The notes: generated by a model from the letters alone, not told the origin. DNA of 64,000 nt from Lachnospiraceae bacterium (GCA_900751995.1 CAADTP010000015.1:62001-126000), one strand, 5' to 3'. Shown: positions 50,607 through 59,854, counted from the first letter of the stretch. Made by a program: numbers and translations.

Positions 50607-51491
50607 ATGAGTTTTATATCTTATTTAAAAGACGGCATCAGTCTTGGCAGTATCTATGCGATCATCGCACTTGGATATACCATGGTTTATGGTATTGCCA
50701 AGATGCTGAACTTTGCACACGGAGATGTTATCATGGTGGGAGCTTATATCATCCTTACCTGTATCACAAGAGGCGGCATGTCACCGATCCTTGCTGTGAT
50801 CCTTTCCGTTGTGATCTGTACACTGCTTGGTGTTGTCATTGAGAAGGTAGCTTACAGTCCACTTAGAAAAGCTTCCTCAAACTTGGCCGTTCTTATCACG
50901 GCTATCGGTGTCAGTTATCTGCTTCAGAACCTGGCACTTCTGATCTTCGGCGCAGATGCCAAGAGTTTCGTAGCTGTTGTCAAAGTTCCGTCCATCACAC
51001 TGTTTGACGGTGAGCTTACCATCAAGGGAATCACCATCGTAACCATCCTTGCATGTATCATTATCATGGTGGGACTTTCACTCTTTGTAAAAAAGACAAA
51101 ACCTGGCCGTGCCATGCAGGCGGTTTCCGAGGACAGAGATGCGGCACAGCTGATGGGAGTTAACGTCAATGCGACAATTTCCCTCACATTTGCCATCGGT
51201 TCCGGACTTGCAGCGATCGCAGGCCTTCTGCTCTGTCAGACTTATCCGACACTGACTCCGTACACAGGAGCCATGCCTGGTATCAAAGCTTTCGTAGCTG
51301 CTGTATTCGGTGGAATCGGTTCGATTCCGGGAGCTATGGTCGGCGGCATCCTTCTGGGAATCATCGAGATCTTCGGAAAAGCTTATATTTCTTCCCAGGT
51401 TGCAGATGCGATCGTATTTGCAGTCCTGATCGTCGTGCTTCTTGTAAAACCTACCGGACTGTTCGGCAAGAACATCCAGGAGAAAGTGTAA
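50607..51491 (+). CDS. livH: Branched-chain amino acid ABC transporter permease LivH
   Basis: A 294-residue membrane permease with about eight helices. LGYTMVYGIAKMLNFAHGDVIM near residues 24-45 (shown in part) is the family opening, and AVSEDRDAAQLMGVNV near 171 is the ATPase-contact loop. It pairs with LivM to form the transmembrane path. GAGGTG precedes ATG 50607. The next gene begins about 10 bases after its stop. Confidence 0.95.
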   Translation: MSFISYLKDGISLGSIYAIIALGYTMVYGIAKMLNFAHGDVIMVGAYIILTCITRGGMSPILAVILSVVICTLLGVVIEKVAYSPLRKASSNLAVLITAIGVSYLLQNLALLIFGADAKSFVAVVKVPSITLFDGELTIKGITIVTILACIIIMVGLSLFVKKTKPGRAMQAVSEDRDAAQLMGVNVNATISLTFAIGSGLAAIAGLLLCQTYPTLTPYTGAMPGIKAFVAAVFGGIGSIPGAMVGGILLGIIEIFGKAYISSQVADAIVFAVLIVVLLVKPTGLFGKNIQEKV

Positions 51492-51501
51492 GGTGGCCGA
51501 T

Positions 51502-52575
51502 ATGAAGAATATGAAAAACAAAACAACAAAAAATAACATGATCAACTATGGAATTGTCATTGTGCTTTTTGTGATCGTACAGGCACTTTCCTCAACTGGA
51601 AATCTTTCCAGACTTCTTATGGGACTTCTTGTTCCCCTTTGTGTTTATACCATTGCATCAGTTTCCCTGAACCTGGTAGTCGGTTTTTCCGGTGAGCTGA
51701 GCCTTGGACATGCGGGCTTCATGTGCGTGGGAGCTTTTTCCAGTGCCCTGTTTTCACAGGTTGCTGCAGACTCCATTCCGCAGGTTCCTCGCTTTATCCT
51801 TGCAATCCTTGTAGGTGCGGCAGTTGCAGCACTGTTTGGTGTGATCATCGGTATTCCGGTACTTCGTCTCCGCGGTGACTACCTGGCTATTGTTACACTG
51901 GCTTTTGGTGAGATCATCAAGAACCTGATCAATGTACTTTACATTGGCGTGGATGACAAGGGACTTCACGTTGCAACAAGTGCAGCAGGTCTTCATCTGG
52001 AAGCCGGCGGAAAGCAGATTCTCAAAGGTGCCCTTGGTATTTCGGGAACAGCAACTCTTTATAAAGATATCAAGAATTACTTTTTCCTGATCGGCGTGAT
52101 CCTGCTTCTTCTCACATTGTTTATTGTACAGAACCTTGTAAACTCCAGAAGCGGACGTGCTATTATGTCAACCAGGGACAACCGTATTGCAGCGGAGTCT
52201 GTAGGAATCAATATCACCAGATATAAGCTGCTGGCATTTACCATTTCTGCAGCCCTTGCAGGAGTTGCAGGTGTGCTGTATGCACATAACCTTTCTCTCC
52301 TTAAGGTTTCTGTATTCGATTACAATATGTCCATTCTGGTACTTGTGTATGTAGTACTTGGAGGAATCGGAAATATCAGAGGATCTATCATTGCAACAAT
52401 TATCCTCTATGCACTGCCTGAGCTTCTCCGTGGATTCGCAAACTACCGTATGCTGATCTACGCAATCGTGCTGATCATCATGATGCTCTTTAACTGGGCA
52501 CCTGCAGCAAGAGACTGGAGAGCACGCATGGTAGAAAAATTCAAAGGCAAAAAAGCGAAAAAGGAGGTGGCCTGA
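51502..52575 (+). CDS. livM: Branched-chain amino acid ABC transporter permease LivM
   Basis: A 357-residue partner permease. ASVSLNLVVGFSGELSLGHAGF near 50 (family motif, given in part), RLRGDYLAIVTLAFGEI near 121 and MSTRDNRIAAESVGINI near 221 are diagnostic. ATG 51502 is preferred: AGGTGG ends five bases before it, and the in-frame GTG at 51493 is part of that site. It is followed at 2 bases by livG. Confidence 0.95.
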   Translation: MKNMKNKTTKNNMINYGIVIVLFVIVQALSSTGNLSRLLMGLLVPLCVYTIASVSLNLVVGFSGELSLGHAGFMCVGAFSSALFSQVAADSIPQVPRFILAILVGAAVAALFGVIIGIPVLRLRGDYLAIVTLAFGEIIKNLINVLYIGVDDKGLHVATSAAGLHLEAGGKQILKGALGISGTATLYKDIKNYFFLIGVILLLLTLFIVQNLVNSRSGRAIMSTRDNRIAAESVGINITRYKLLAFTISAALAGVAGVLYAHNLSLLKVSVFDYNMSILVLVYVVLGGIGNIRGSIIATIILYALPELLRGFANYRMLIYAIVLIIMMLFNWAPAARDWRARMVEKFKGKKAKKEVA

Positions 52576-52577
52576 TC

Positions 52578-53336
52578 ATGGCAATGCTGGAAGTAAATAA
52601 CCTGTCTATCCAGTTCGGCGGTCTTCGTGCTGTTGACGGCTTTAACATGACCATTGAAAAAGGACAGCTCTATGGACTGATCGGACCCAACGGTGCCGGT
52701 AAGACAACGGTATTCAACCTTCTCACAGGTGTATACAAACCAACAGAAGGAATCATCAGACTGGACGGCCAGGACATCACCGGAAAAAGCACCATCGAGA
52801 TCAACAAAGCCGGAATCGCCAGAACCTTCCAGAATATCCGTCTTTTCAAGGATATGCCGGTTCTTGACAATGTAAAAGTAGGACTTCACAATCACCATCC
52901 ATACTCCACACTGACCGGAATCTTAAGGCTGCCGAAGTATTACAAGGTAGAAAAAGAGATGAACGAACGTGCCATGGAGATACTGAGGGTGTTTGATCTG
53001 GATAAGGAAGCAGACACTCTGGCAGGTAACCTGCCTTATGGTAAACAGCGTAAGCTGGAGATTGCCAGAGCTCTTGCCACAGAGCCGAAGCTTCTTCTCT
53101 TGGATGAGCCGGCGGCTGGTATGAACCCGAATGAGACACAGGAGCTGATGGATACTATCCGTTTTGTGCGGGAGCATTTTGATATGACTGTTCTTCTGAT
53201 CGAGCACGACATGAAACTGGTGGGCGGTATCTGTGAGGAACTTACAGTTCTGAACTTCGGTCAGGTACTGATCCAGGGTGAGACATCTGCAGTGCTGAAA
53301 GACCCGACGGTTATCACTGCATATCTGGGAGAATAA
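52578..53336 (+). CDS. livG: Branched-chain amino acid ABC transporter ATPase LivG
   Basis: A 252-residue ATPase energising LivHM. Walker A GPNGAGKTTVFNLL near 37, the LivG-specific GIARTFQNIRLF near 79, the signature-like LPYGKQRKLEIARAL near 151, Walker B LLLLDEPAAGMNP near 174 and the switch His in IEHDMKLV near 212 are all present. The signature reads YGKQR where other ABC ATPases have SGGQ, which is usual for LivG. AAGGAGGTGG lies ahead of ATG 52578. Confidence 0.97.
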   Translation: MAMLEVNNLSIQFGGLRAVDGFNMTIEKGQLYGLIGPNGAGKTTVFNLLTGVYKPTEGIIRLDGQDITGKSTIEINKAGIARTFQNIRLFKDMPVLDNVKVGLHNHHPYSTLTGILRLPKYYKVEKEMNERAMEILRVFDLDKEADTLAGNLPYGKQRKLEIARALATEPKLLLLDEPAAGMNPNETQELMDTIRFVREHFDMTVLLIEHDMKLVGGICEELTVLNFGQVLIQGETSAVLKDPTVITAYLGE

Positions 53337-53350
53337 GGAGGAACGAGACA

Positions 53351-54061
53351 ATGGCAATGTTGGAAGTAAAGGACCTCCAGGTCTATTATGGTGTGATCCA
53401 GGCTCTGAAGGGAATTTCTTTTCATGTAAATCAGGGAGAGGTTATTGCGCTGATCGGTGCCAATGGCGCCGGAAAGACAACCACACTTCAGACACTTACC
53501 GGAATTCTTTCTCCGAAGTCCGGAAGCATTGTGTTTGAGGGAAAAGACCTCACAAGAACACCGGCGCATAAGATCGTAGAGATGGGTATGGCGCATGTTC
53601 CGGAGGGAAGACGTGTATTTGCGGATATGTCCGTTTATGAGAATCTGCTCCTTGGAGCCTATACAAGAAAGGACAAGGCAGAGATCGCAGAGAGTCTTGC
53701 AAGTGTATACAAGAGATTTCCGCGTCTGGAAGAACGTAAAGGACAGCGTGCCGGAACACTTTCCGGTGGTGAGCAGCAGATGCTTGCCATGGGACGTGCA
53801 CTGATGAGCAGACCAAGGATCATTTTGATGGATGAGCCGTCTATGGGTCTGTCGCCGATTTTTGTAAATGAGATTTTTGACATTATCCGCGAGGTAAGTG
53901 AGAGCGGAACTACAGTGCTTCTGGTTGAGCAGAATGCGAAGAAGGCTCTTTCCATTGCGGACAGAGCGTACGTTCTGGAAACAGGAAGCATTACTATGGA
54001 TGGAAAGGCAGAGGATCTTCTGAATGACGAGGCCGTTCAGAAGGCATATCTTGGAGAGTAG
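53351..54061 (+). CDS. livF: Branched-chain amino acid ABC transporter ATPase LivF
   Basis: A 236-residue ATPase that pairs with LivG. Walker A GANGAGKTTTLQTL near 37, the LivF mark MAHVPEGRRVFADMSVYENL near 81, the signature LSGGEQQMLAMGRAL near 137, Walker B IILMDEPSMGLSP near 157 and the switch VEQNAKKA near 195. AAGGAGGAACGA precedes the start. It ends the liv operon; the following kinase-like gene is only 10 bases away and is probably co-transcribed. Confidence 0.97.
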   Translation: MAMLEVKDLQVYYGVIQALKGISFHVNQGEVIALIGANGAGKTTTLQTLTGILSPKSGSIVFEGKDLTRTPAHKIVEMGMAHVPEGRRVFADMSVYENLLLGAYTRKDKAEIAESLASVYKRFPRLEERKGQRAGTLSGGEQQMLAMGRALMSRPRIILMDEPSMGLSPIFVNEIFDIIREVSESGTTVLLVEQNAKKALSIADRAYVLETGSITMDGKAEDLLNDEAVQKAYLGE

Positions 54062-54071
54062 GTGGAAAGAC

Positions 54072-54692
54072 ATGGATAATTTCGTAATTACCATTGCAAG
54101 ACAGTATGGAAGCGGTGGACGTACCATCGGAGAGGAGCTTGCAAAGAAATTAGGGATTTCTTACTATGATAAGGATATCATCCGCATGGCATCTGATGAG
54201 AGCGGTATCCGCCAGGAACTTTTCGGACGGGCAGACGAAAATGTCAGCACCAAGCAGAGATTTTTTGCAAAGTCCGGAATCTACAAGGGTGAGCTGATCC
54301 CGCCTCAGAGCAAGGATTTCACATCCGATGAGAACCTGTTCAATTATCAGGCAAAAATCATCCGTCAGCTGGCAGAGACAGAGTCCTGTGTGATCATCGG
54401 ACGTTGTGCAAATATGATCCTGAAGGATTATTCCAATGTTCTTCGTGTGTTTGTTTACGGAGACTGGGATTTCCGTATTCGTGAGGCAAGTAAGAAGCTC
54501 AGCGGAACTACAAAGGATATTGAGAAATTTATGCAGAAGGATGACAAACGCAAAGAAGATTTCTGCAAACGTTTCATGGGTGTTGACTGGGCAGACATGA
54601 CGAAATACAATCTGTGCCTGGATAACGGTACCCTTGGTTATGAGAAATGCGTGGAGGAGATCGAGAGTGCACTTGAGATCCTGAAAAAATAA
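54072..54692 (+). CDS. Cytidylate kinase-like protein
   Basis: A 206-residue P-loop protein of the cytidylate-kinase-like family (PF13189). The Gly-rich loop ITIARQYGSGGRTIGEELA lies at the start, and CVIIGRCANMIL near 99 and the basic region near 128 (DWDFRIREASKKL) fit a nucleotide or small-molecule kinase. The family is abundant in Clostridia and often sits beside transporters; its substrate is generally unknown. ATG 54072, six bases after AGGTGG, is preferred to an in-frame ATG at 54024 inside livF. A strong terminator follows. Confidence 0.85.
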   Translation: MDNFVITIARQYGSGGRTIGEELAKKLGISYYDKDIIRMASDESGIRQELFGRADENVSTKQRFFAKSGIYKGELIPPQSKDFTSDENLFNYQAKIIRQLAETESCVIIGRCANMILKDYSNVLRVFVYGDWDFRIREASKKLSGTTKDIEKFMQKDDKRKEDFCKRFMGVDWADMTKYNLCLDNGTLGYEKCVEEIESALEILKK

Positions 54693-54711
54693 GACATATA
54701 TCAGAGAATAT

Positions 54712-54755
54712 TCCCCGGGAAAGAAAAGCCAAAAGTCTTTTCCCGGGGATTTTTT
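54712..54755 (+). terminator. Terminator after the liv operon and kinase-like gene
   Basis: TCCCCGGGAAAAGA-type pairing: TCCCCGGGAAAG on the left with CTTTTCCCGGGGA on the right (ending near 54749), then a T-run (54750-54755). Confidence 0.9.
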
Positions 54756-54794
54756 CATATATTGTGGAAAAGTATATTTGATCCGGCGGGAAAT

Positions 54795-55559
54795 ATGGAT
54801 AAGCGAAAAAAATATTTCTGTGTAGTGGCAATGGTATTGATCCTGCTCAGCGGATATGGAAAAATCTCAGACAGTGCATTTCGGATGCGGGTGACCAGAA
54901 TGATCGCCGGTGAGGGGATGTTCCGGCTGGTGGCGGCGCAGTACAGACAAAAAGCAGCAGAACCGGTGGCTGAGACAGCCTCTGACAGAAGCGAAAAAGA
55001 GGATCGTCCACGTGTGGCTCTTACCTTTGATGATGGACCGCATGCAACATATACACCTCTGCTTTTGGATGGTCTGCGGAAGCGTGGGATCCATGCCACA
55101 TTTTTTCTTATGGGAAAAAATATCCGGGGAAATGAGGAGATCGTAACGCAGATGCAGAGAGACGGTCATCTCATCGGTAATCACACGTATGATCACGTGC
55201 AGCTTGATAAGCTTCCTAGTGATCAGGCATGTCAGCAGATCATAAAGACGAATAATGAGATCTACGAGATCACCGGAGAATATCCCATGTATCTTCGCCC
55301 GCCCTACGGTGCCTGGCCGAAGGATCTGGAGCTCTGTGTGACCATGTTGCCGGTATTTTGGGATGTGGATACCCTGGACTGGAAATCAAAAAATGTCCGT
55401 TCTGTGGAAAATATCGTAAAAAGACAAGTGAAGGATGGCTCCATTATCCTGATGCATGACAGCTTTTCTACATCCGTGGAAGCGGCCCTGGAGATCGTGG
55501 ATATGCTTACGGAAGAAGGATATGACCTGGTAACTGCAGATCAGCTGCTGGTGATGTAA
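54795..55559 (+). CDS. Polysaccharide deacetylase family protein
   Basis: A 254-residue exported or membrane-anchored NodB-fold deacetylase. An N-terminal hydrophobic segment (about 6-20) is followed by a linker and the catalytic domain (about 72-254). The five motifs are clear: LTFDDGPH near 76 (metal/base Asp), HTYDH near 130, RPPYGAWPKD near 168, DVDTLDWK near 193 and ILMHD near 219. It probably removes acetyl groups from peptidoglycan or another wall glycan, affecting lysozyme resistance; the substrate is inferred. ATG 54795 is chosen over a TTG at 54762, which lacks a ribosome site; GGCGGGA is a weak site here. Confidence 0.9.
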   Translation: MDKRKKYFCVVAMVLILLSGYGKISDSAFRMRVTRMIAGEGMFRLVAAQYRQKAAEPVAETASDRSEKEDRPRVALTFDDGPHATYTPLLLDGLRKRGIHATFFLMGKNIRGNEEIVTQMQRDGHLIGNHTYDHVQLDKLPSDQACQQIIKTNNEIYEITGEYPMYLRPPYGAWPKDLELCVTMLPVFWDVDTLDWKSKNVRSVENIVKRQVKDGSIILMHDSFSTSVEAALEIVDMLTEEGYDLVTADQLLVM

Positions 55560-55741
55560 CTGTGATTTGCCGAAAAGGCAGAAACGATTGCTTTTTTATG
55601 TGCAAACAGGTAAAATTATAAAAATAAGGAATCTGTCCGTATGCCGGAAACAAATGAAATGATCGTTGCCGGATACAGATCTATGAAAAGAATACGGATC
55701 GTGAATATCCGCTTTTTACAGAAAATACAGGAGTGAAAGCC
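55560..55741 (+). other. Gap before rarA
   Basis: No gene is visible. A weak hairpin with U-run (AAAGGCA/TGCTTTTTT, about 55574-55598) may end the deacetylase transcript. ATCTGT...ACAGAT (about 55631-55683) can form a long bulged stem. CAGGAG serves rarA. Confidence 0.4.
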
Positions 55742-57064
55742 ATGGATTTATTTGAATACGCAAAGTCAAAAACGCTGGATCAGGAGTCACCTCTTGCATC
55801 CAGGCTGCGTCCGCGAACACTGGATGAGGTGGTGGGACAGCAGCACATCGTAGGAAAAGATAAATTGCTGTATCGTGCCATAAAGGCGGATAAGCTGACA
55901 TCTGTTATCTTTTACGGCCCTCCGGGAACCGGAAAGACCACCCTAGCAAAAGTCATTGCCAATACCACAAGCGCCAGCTTTACCCAGATCAATGCAACCG
56001 TAGCAGGGAAGAAAGATATGGAAGCAGTTGTAAAGCAGGCACAGGACGATCTCGGCATGTATGGAAAAAAGACCATTCTATTCATTGATGAGATCCACCG
56101 CTTCAACAAGGGACAGCAGGATTATCTTCTTCCCTTTGTGGAGGACGGAACCATCATTCTTATCGGGGCCACAACAGAGAATCCATATTTTGAGGTAAAC
56201 GGAGCGCTTCTTTCAAGATCGATCATATTTGAATTGAAGTCCCTGGAGATACCGGAGATAAAGGAACTGATCCTGCGTGCGGTTAACGATCCGGAACGTG
56301 GAATGGGAAGCTATGGGGCGGTGATCGAGGAGGATGCTTTGGAATTTCTGGCAGATATGGCAGGAGGAGACGCCAGAAGCGCCTTAAACGCCATAGAACT
56401 GGGAATCCTCACCACACCTCGTGATACAGACGGTAAGATCCATCTGACCCTTGAGGTGGCTTCTGAGTGTATCCAGAAGCGGGTGGTGCGCTACGATAAG
56501 AACGGGGACAATCATTATGATATCATTTCTGCCTTTATCAAGAGCATGCGAGGCTCCGACCCGGATGCGGCAGTCTATTATCTGGCAAAAATGCTCTATG
56601 CAGGAGAAGATGTGAAATTTATCGCAAGAAGGATCATGATCCTTGCTTCCGAAGATATCGGAAACGCAGATCCCCAGGCCCTCTGCGTGGCAACGGCAGC
56701 AGCACAGGCAGTGGAACGTGTGGGAATGCCGGAGTCCCAGATCATTCTTTCCCAGGCAGTTACATACATGGCCTGTGCACCCAAGAGCAATTCTGCAGTA
56801 AATGCCATACAGGAAGCCATGCGCTGCGTGAAGGCGAAGAAGACAACCGTTCCGGTGCATCTGCAGGATGCCCATTATGGTGGCCACGAAAGTCTGGGTC
56901 ATGGTATCGGATATAAATATGCCCATGATTATCCGAACCACTATGTAAAACAGCAGTATCTGCCATCAGAAATCGAAGGAGAACATTTTTACGAGCTCAG
57001 TGATATGGGATATGAAAAGAAACTGAAAGAGCATATGAAGAAGATCCACGAAGAAGCGAAATAA
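55742..57064 (+). CDS. rarA: Replication-associated recombination protein A
   Basis: RarA (MgsA) is an AAA+ ATPase acting at stalled forks, related to clamp loaders. The 440 residues contain SPLASRLRPRTLDEVVGQ near 15, Walker A YGPPGTGKTTLAKV near 56, Walker B LFIDEIHRFNK near 108, sensor GATTENPYFEVN near 140, the SRS arginine finger region near 153, and the C-terminal tetramerisation domain (GSDPDAAVYYLAKML, SNSAVNAIQEAM). ATG 55742, eight bases after CAGGAG, is favoured over GTG 55733. Confidence 0.96.
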   Translation: MDLFEYAKSKTLDQESPLASRLRPRTLDEVVGQQHIVGKDKLLYRAIKADKLTSVIFYGPPGTGKTTLAKVIANTTSASFTQINATVAGKKDMEAVVKQAQDDLGMYGKKTILFIDEIHRFNKGQQDYLLPFVEDGTIILIGATTENPYFEVNGALLSRSIIFELKSLEIPEIKELILRAVNDPERGMGSYGAVIEEDALEFLADMAGGDARSALNAIELGILTTPRDTDGKIHLTLEVASECIQKRVVRYDKNGDNHYDIISAFIKSMRGSDPDAAVYYLAKMLYAGEDVKFIARRIMILASEDIGNADPQALCVATAAAQAVERVGMPESQIILSQAVTYMACAPKSNSAVNAIQEAMRCVKAKKTTVPVHLQDAHYGGHESLGHGIGYKYAHDYPNHYVKQQYLPSEIEGEHFYELSDMGYEKKLKEHMKKIHEEAK

Positions 57065-57081
57065 ATGAATATAAGTAAAAC

Positions 57082-57108
57082 GGAGGAGCCTCTCAGAGAA
57101 GCTCCTCC
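57082..57108. terminator. Convergent terminator between rarA and DUF4364 gene
   Basis: GGAGGAGC (57082-57089) pairs with GCTCCTCC (57101-57108). The right arm lies within the last codons of the minus-strand gene. T-rich bases flank both sides. Confidence 0.7.
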
Positions 57109-57605
57109 ATTATTTTGTCATAAACATTCTGGTATTTATAAGGCCAGCTTTCACATACAGACTGTGCAGCAGCAAGATTTGGCACATTGATGCTGAGATC
57201 AACGATGCTGACGCCGCTTTCGATGATCCGCAGACGTACCGAGTAGCTACCCTCTTTGGTGGGATAGTAATCTGCAGGAGTCAGGAGATGTTCTTCAATC
57301 TTGCGGTGGAGGGAATTGAGATATTCTTCCACTTCTTTCTTGATGTCAGACGAAAGTTCTTTGGAAAAATATTTCAGAGTGTTTTTTCCCTCGGAGGTCA
57401 GTCGATAGTAACTGCGGTTGGACTGTGAAGACATTTCCACCAGATCTGCCTCCACAAGTTCGGAAACTGCCTGCTGGAGCTGAAAATAATTGGTGTATTT
57501 CCGGTCCAGGATAAAATCGGTGATCTGGGAATTTGTGAGATCCCCATCGGAATTCTGCAGCATATATAAAATAATAAGCTTATAGGTTGTAAAAGGTGAT
57601 GCCAT
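57093..57605 (-). CDS. DUF4364 family protein
   Basis: A 170-residue protein of the DUF4364 family, common in Clostridia. The N-terminal 85 residues look like a winged helix (YKLIILYMLQNSDGDLTNSQI, ...QLQQAVSELVEADLVEM, ...YYRLTSEGKNTLKYF) of the PadR/MarR kind, so it may be a DNA-binding regulator; the C-terminal half (about 85-170) is beta-rich and unassigned. ATG 57605, five bases behind AGGAGG, is chosen; the frame is open further upstream into the radical SAM gene. It is last in the DUF624-radical SAM-DUF4364 operon. Confidence 0.88.
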   Translation of the reverse strand: MASPFTTYKLIILYMLQNSDGDLTNSQITDFILDRKYTNYFQLQQAVSELVEADLVEMSSQSNRSYYRLTSEGKNTLKYFSKELSSDIKKEVEEYLNSLHRKIEEHLLTPADYYPTKEGSYSVRLRIIESGVSIVDLSINVPNLAAAQSVCESWPYKYQNVYDKIMEELL

Positions 57606-57619
57606 AAGAATCCTCCTTT

Positions 57620-58561
57620 TTACTGGCTGCGGGAAAAGGCTTCGAGAGCTTTTCCCTGAAAACTTGCTCTTTCTTTCATCCGGTGATGAAGAAGGTTTAA
57701 AACTTCTCGTTTGCGGCTGGCCCATAAAGGTGCGATCAGCAGATCCTTCGGTCCGTCGCCGGTGACCCGGTGGATCACGATATCCGGTCTGAGATGTTCC
57801 AGACAGTCAATGACAAGGTTCAGATACTCGTCCCGTTCATAAGTGCGGAAAAGACCGGATTCATGATCAGCGGCAAGATCTGTACCACGCAGTACATGAA
57901 GAAGCTGCAGCTTGATCCCCTGGATATCCATGGCGTTCAGATAAGCCATTGTTTCCAGGATATCCTTCCGGCTTTCGCCGGGAAGCCCCAGGATGGTGTG
58001 GACGATCACTTCGATGCCGCCTGCGCGGAGATTTTTTACTGCGGTATCAAAACAGGACAGTGGATAGCCGCGCCGTATATATCTGGCGGTATCTTCATGG
58101 ATAGTCTGGAGTCCCAGCTCCACCCACACCGGTTTGATCTGGTTCAGGGAATAAAGAAGCTCCAGTACATCATCTCCCAGACAGTCCGGTCTGGTACCAA
58201 TGGACAGTGCCACGATATCCGGATGGGAGATGGCTTCTGTGAAGATCTTACGCAGGTGTTCCACAGGAGCGTATGTGTTTGTATATGCCTGAAAATAGGC
58301 GATATATTTATGAATCGGGCGTTTGGAAGAGAGACTTTTGATCTGTGTGTTGATCTGCTCTGTAATGGAAAGAGCGGCGTTTGCTGCAAAATCTCCGCTT
58401 CCGCCCTGGCTGCAGAAGATGCAGCCTTTTTTGCCCAGGGTGCCGTCACGGTTGGGACAAGACATGCCGCCGTTTAATGCAACCCGGTAGACCTTTTCGC
58501 CGTATCGCTCCCGGAGCATATAGTCCAGAGAATGATAAGGCTTGTCGTTCCAGCGCTTCAT
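57620..58561 (-). CDS. TIGR01212-family radical SAM protein
   Basis: A 313-residue radical SAM enzyme of the YhcC type. The cluster motif is the family-typical spaced form, with three cysteines in GGMSCPNRDGTLGKKGCIFC (about residues 29-48). Further blocks are YFQAYTNTYAP near 88, SIGTRPDCLGDDVLELL near 120, WVELGLQTIHEDTA near 147, and HTILGLPGESRKDILETM near 187. Substrate unknown; some relatives have been linked to tRNA or small-molecule modification, and I do not extend that here. ATG 58561 overlaps the DUF624 stop by one base. Confidence 0.9.
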   Translation of the reverse strand: MKRWNDKPYHSLDYMLRERYGEKVYRVALNGGMSCPNRDGTLGKKGCIFCSQGGSGDFAANAALSITEQINTQIKSLSSKRPIHKYIAYFQAYTNTYAPVEHLRKIFTEAISHPDIVALSIGTRPDCLGDDVLELLYSLNQIKPVWVELGLQTIHEDTARYIRRGYPLSCFDTAVKNLRAGGIEVIVHTILGLPGESRKDILETMAYLNAMDIQGIKLQLLHVLRGTDLAADHESGLFRTYERDEYLNLVIDCLEHLRPDIVIHRVTGDGPKDLLIAPLWASRKREVLNLLHHRMKERASFQGKALEAFSRSQ

Positions 58562-59250
58562 TATGCCTCTTTCGGTTCGTTTTTCTCTTCGCCGTTTTCT
58601 TCGTTTTCATCTTTCGGTATATAGTTATCGAAGATCTTTACAAAGATCTTTGATTTCCAGTAGGCCAGCGTGGAAAATCCCATCAGAATAAAAAGCATGA
58701 TCAGGATGGATGTAAACTGTGCGTAGCTCACATAAGCAAAAAGCCACATCAGTAGGAGCGGAGACGCAGAGATCACAAGCATCAAAAGTGTCAGCGGAAG
58801 ATGGCGGACGGACATCAGGAATGCATTTACAAAGGTATTCTTGACGGAATTAAAAAATTTGGAAAGGATCGGATAAATGTACAGAAGGATCATCGCATAG
58901 ATCAGTGCAAATGCAATGAACAGACTGAAAAGTCCTTTGTACATAGCTCCGCTTCCGGCTCTGGCGATCCGAAGATCGATAAACAGAACAGCAGCGGTGA
59001 GGAGCATGATGATATTGATGATGGTCGCCTGTTTGAAGTTCTGTTTGAATGAGCGGAAAAAGCTGCGGGCAATATAAGATTCTTCGTCTCTTGCCATCTT
59101 CAGTGTGACATAGTAGAGAGCTGTTATGGAGGCGCCTGCGGTGACGATCGGAATACAGCAGAGGATGCACAGAAAATTCAGAAGAAGCAGGTCTGCTACG
59201 CGTCCCATGAACACGAAGAATTTGTTGTCCATGTTGAAAAAACGATTCAT
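58561..59250 (-). CDS. DUF624 (YesL-like) membrane protein
   Basis: A 229-residue membrane protein with about five helices (near 16-45, 72-93, 100-125, 140-165, 170-195). The opening FMGRVADLLLLNFLCILCCIPIVTAG and ASITALYYV block are typical of DUF624. It ends in a Lys/Glu tail (DENEENGEEKNEPKEA). YesL proteins usually sit near sugar ABC importers; here it is apart from any. AAGGAG precedes ATG 59250 by eight bases. It is the first gene of the minus-strand operon. Confidence 0.9.
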   Translation of the reverse strand: MNRFFNMDNKFFVFMGRVADLLLLNFLCILCCIPIVTAGASITALYYVTLKMARDEESYIARSFFRSFKQNFKQATIINIIMLLTAAVLFIDLRIARAGSGAMYKGLFSLFIAFALIYAMILLYIYPILSKFFNSVKNTFVNAFLMSVRHLPLTLLMLVISASPLLLMWLFAYVSYAQFTSILIMLFILMGFSTLAYWKSKIFVKIFDNYIPKDENEENGEEKNEPKEA

Positions 59251-59285
59251 TTGATAAGTCTCCTTTTCTTTTGGATATTATTTTA

Positions 59286-59314
59286 AGTATACCCAATCAC
59301 AGCAGAAAAAGCAA
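59286..59314 (-). promoter_or_regulatory. Promoter of the DUF624 operon
   Basis: On the minus strand, TTGCTT (complement of 59309-59314), 17 bases, TATACT (complement of 59286-59291), about 35 bases before the DUF624 start. Confidence 0.65.
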
Positions 59315-59412
59315 ATCCCAAATGTTTTCCAGGGCAGTGGAAATGGGAAAATCATGTGTCCGCCATAGAAAGACAAAAAAGAGAAATAGTTTATTAAATT
59401 TTCCTAAAAGGC

Positions 59413-59441
59413 TTGCTTATCACGATTTAGAGTGTTAAAAT
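59413..59441 (+). promoter_or_regulatory. yerC promoter
   Basis: TTGCTT (59413-59418), 17 bases, TAAAAT (59436-59441), about 50 bases before yerC. Confidence 0.55.
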
Positions 59442-59489
59442 ATCAGTATTGTATTAGACGAAATTCATGTATTTTAAAGGAGCGTAACA

Positions 59490-59807
59490 ATGAGCAAAAA
59501 AATCAGGACGGAGGCTGTGGATCATCTTTTTGAAGCGATCCTGTGCCTGAAGGACAAGGAAGAGTGTTATACATTTTTTGAGGATGTGTGCACCATCAAT
59601 GAGCTGCTTTCTTTATCTCAGCGCTTCGAGGTAGCCAAGATGCTTACTGATAAGCGTACATACCTTGATATTTCCGAGAAAACAGGAGCTTCCACAGCTA
59701 CGATCAGCCGTGTGAACCGTTCCCTGAACTATGGAAATGATGGTTATGAGATGGTATTTGCACGTATGAAGAAGGATAACGGGGAGCAGGGCGGCGAAGC
59801 AGAATAA
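59490..59807 (+). CDS. YerC/YecD-type TrpR-like protein
   Basis: A 105-residue protein of the TrpR-like YerC/YecD family. The helical core runs from VDHLFEAILCLKDKEEC to LLSLSQRFEVAKML (about 10-55), with a helix-turn-helix near 60-85 (YLDISEKTGASTATISRVNR). TrpR-superfamily proteins bind DNA, but the ligand and targets of this branch are unknown. AAAGGAG precedes the ATG. It is monocistronic, with its own promoter and terminator. Confidence 0.92.
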   Translation: MSKKIRTEAVDHLFEAILCLKDKEECYTFFEDVCTINELLSLSQRFEVAKMLTDKRTYLDISEKTGASTATISRVNRSLNYGNDGYEMVFARMKKDNGEQGGEAE

Positions 59808-59854
59808 GGCTTACGTCCATACCGTGATGATAACGGATAATACTGTAACGAAAA

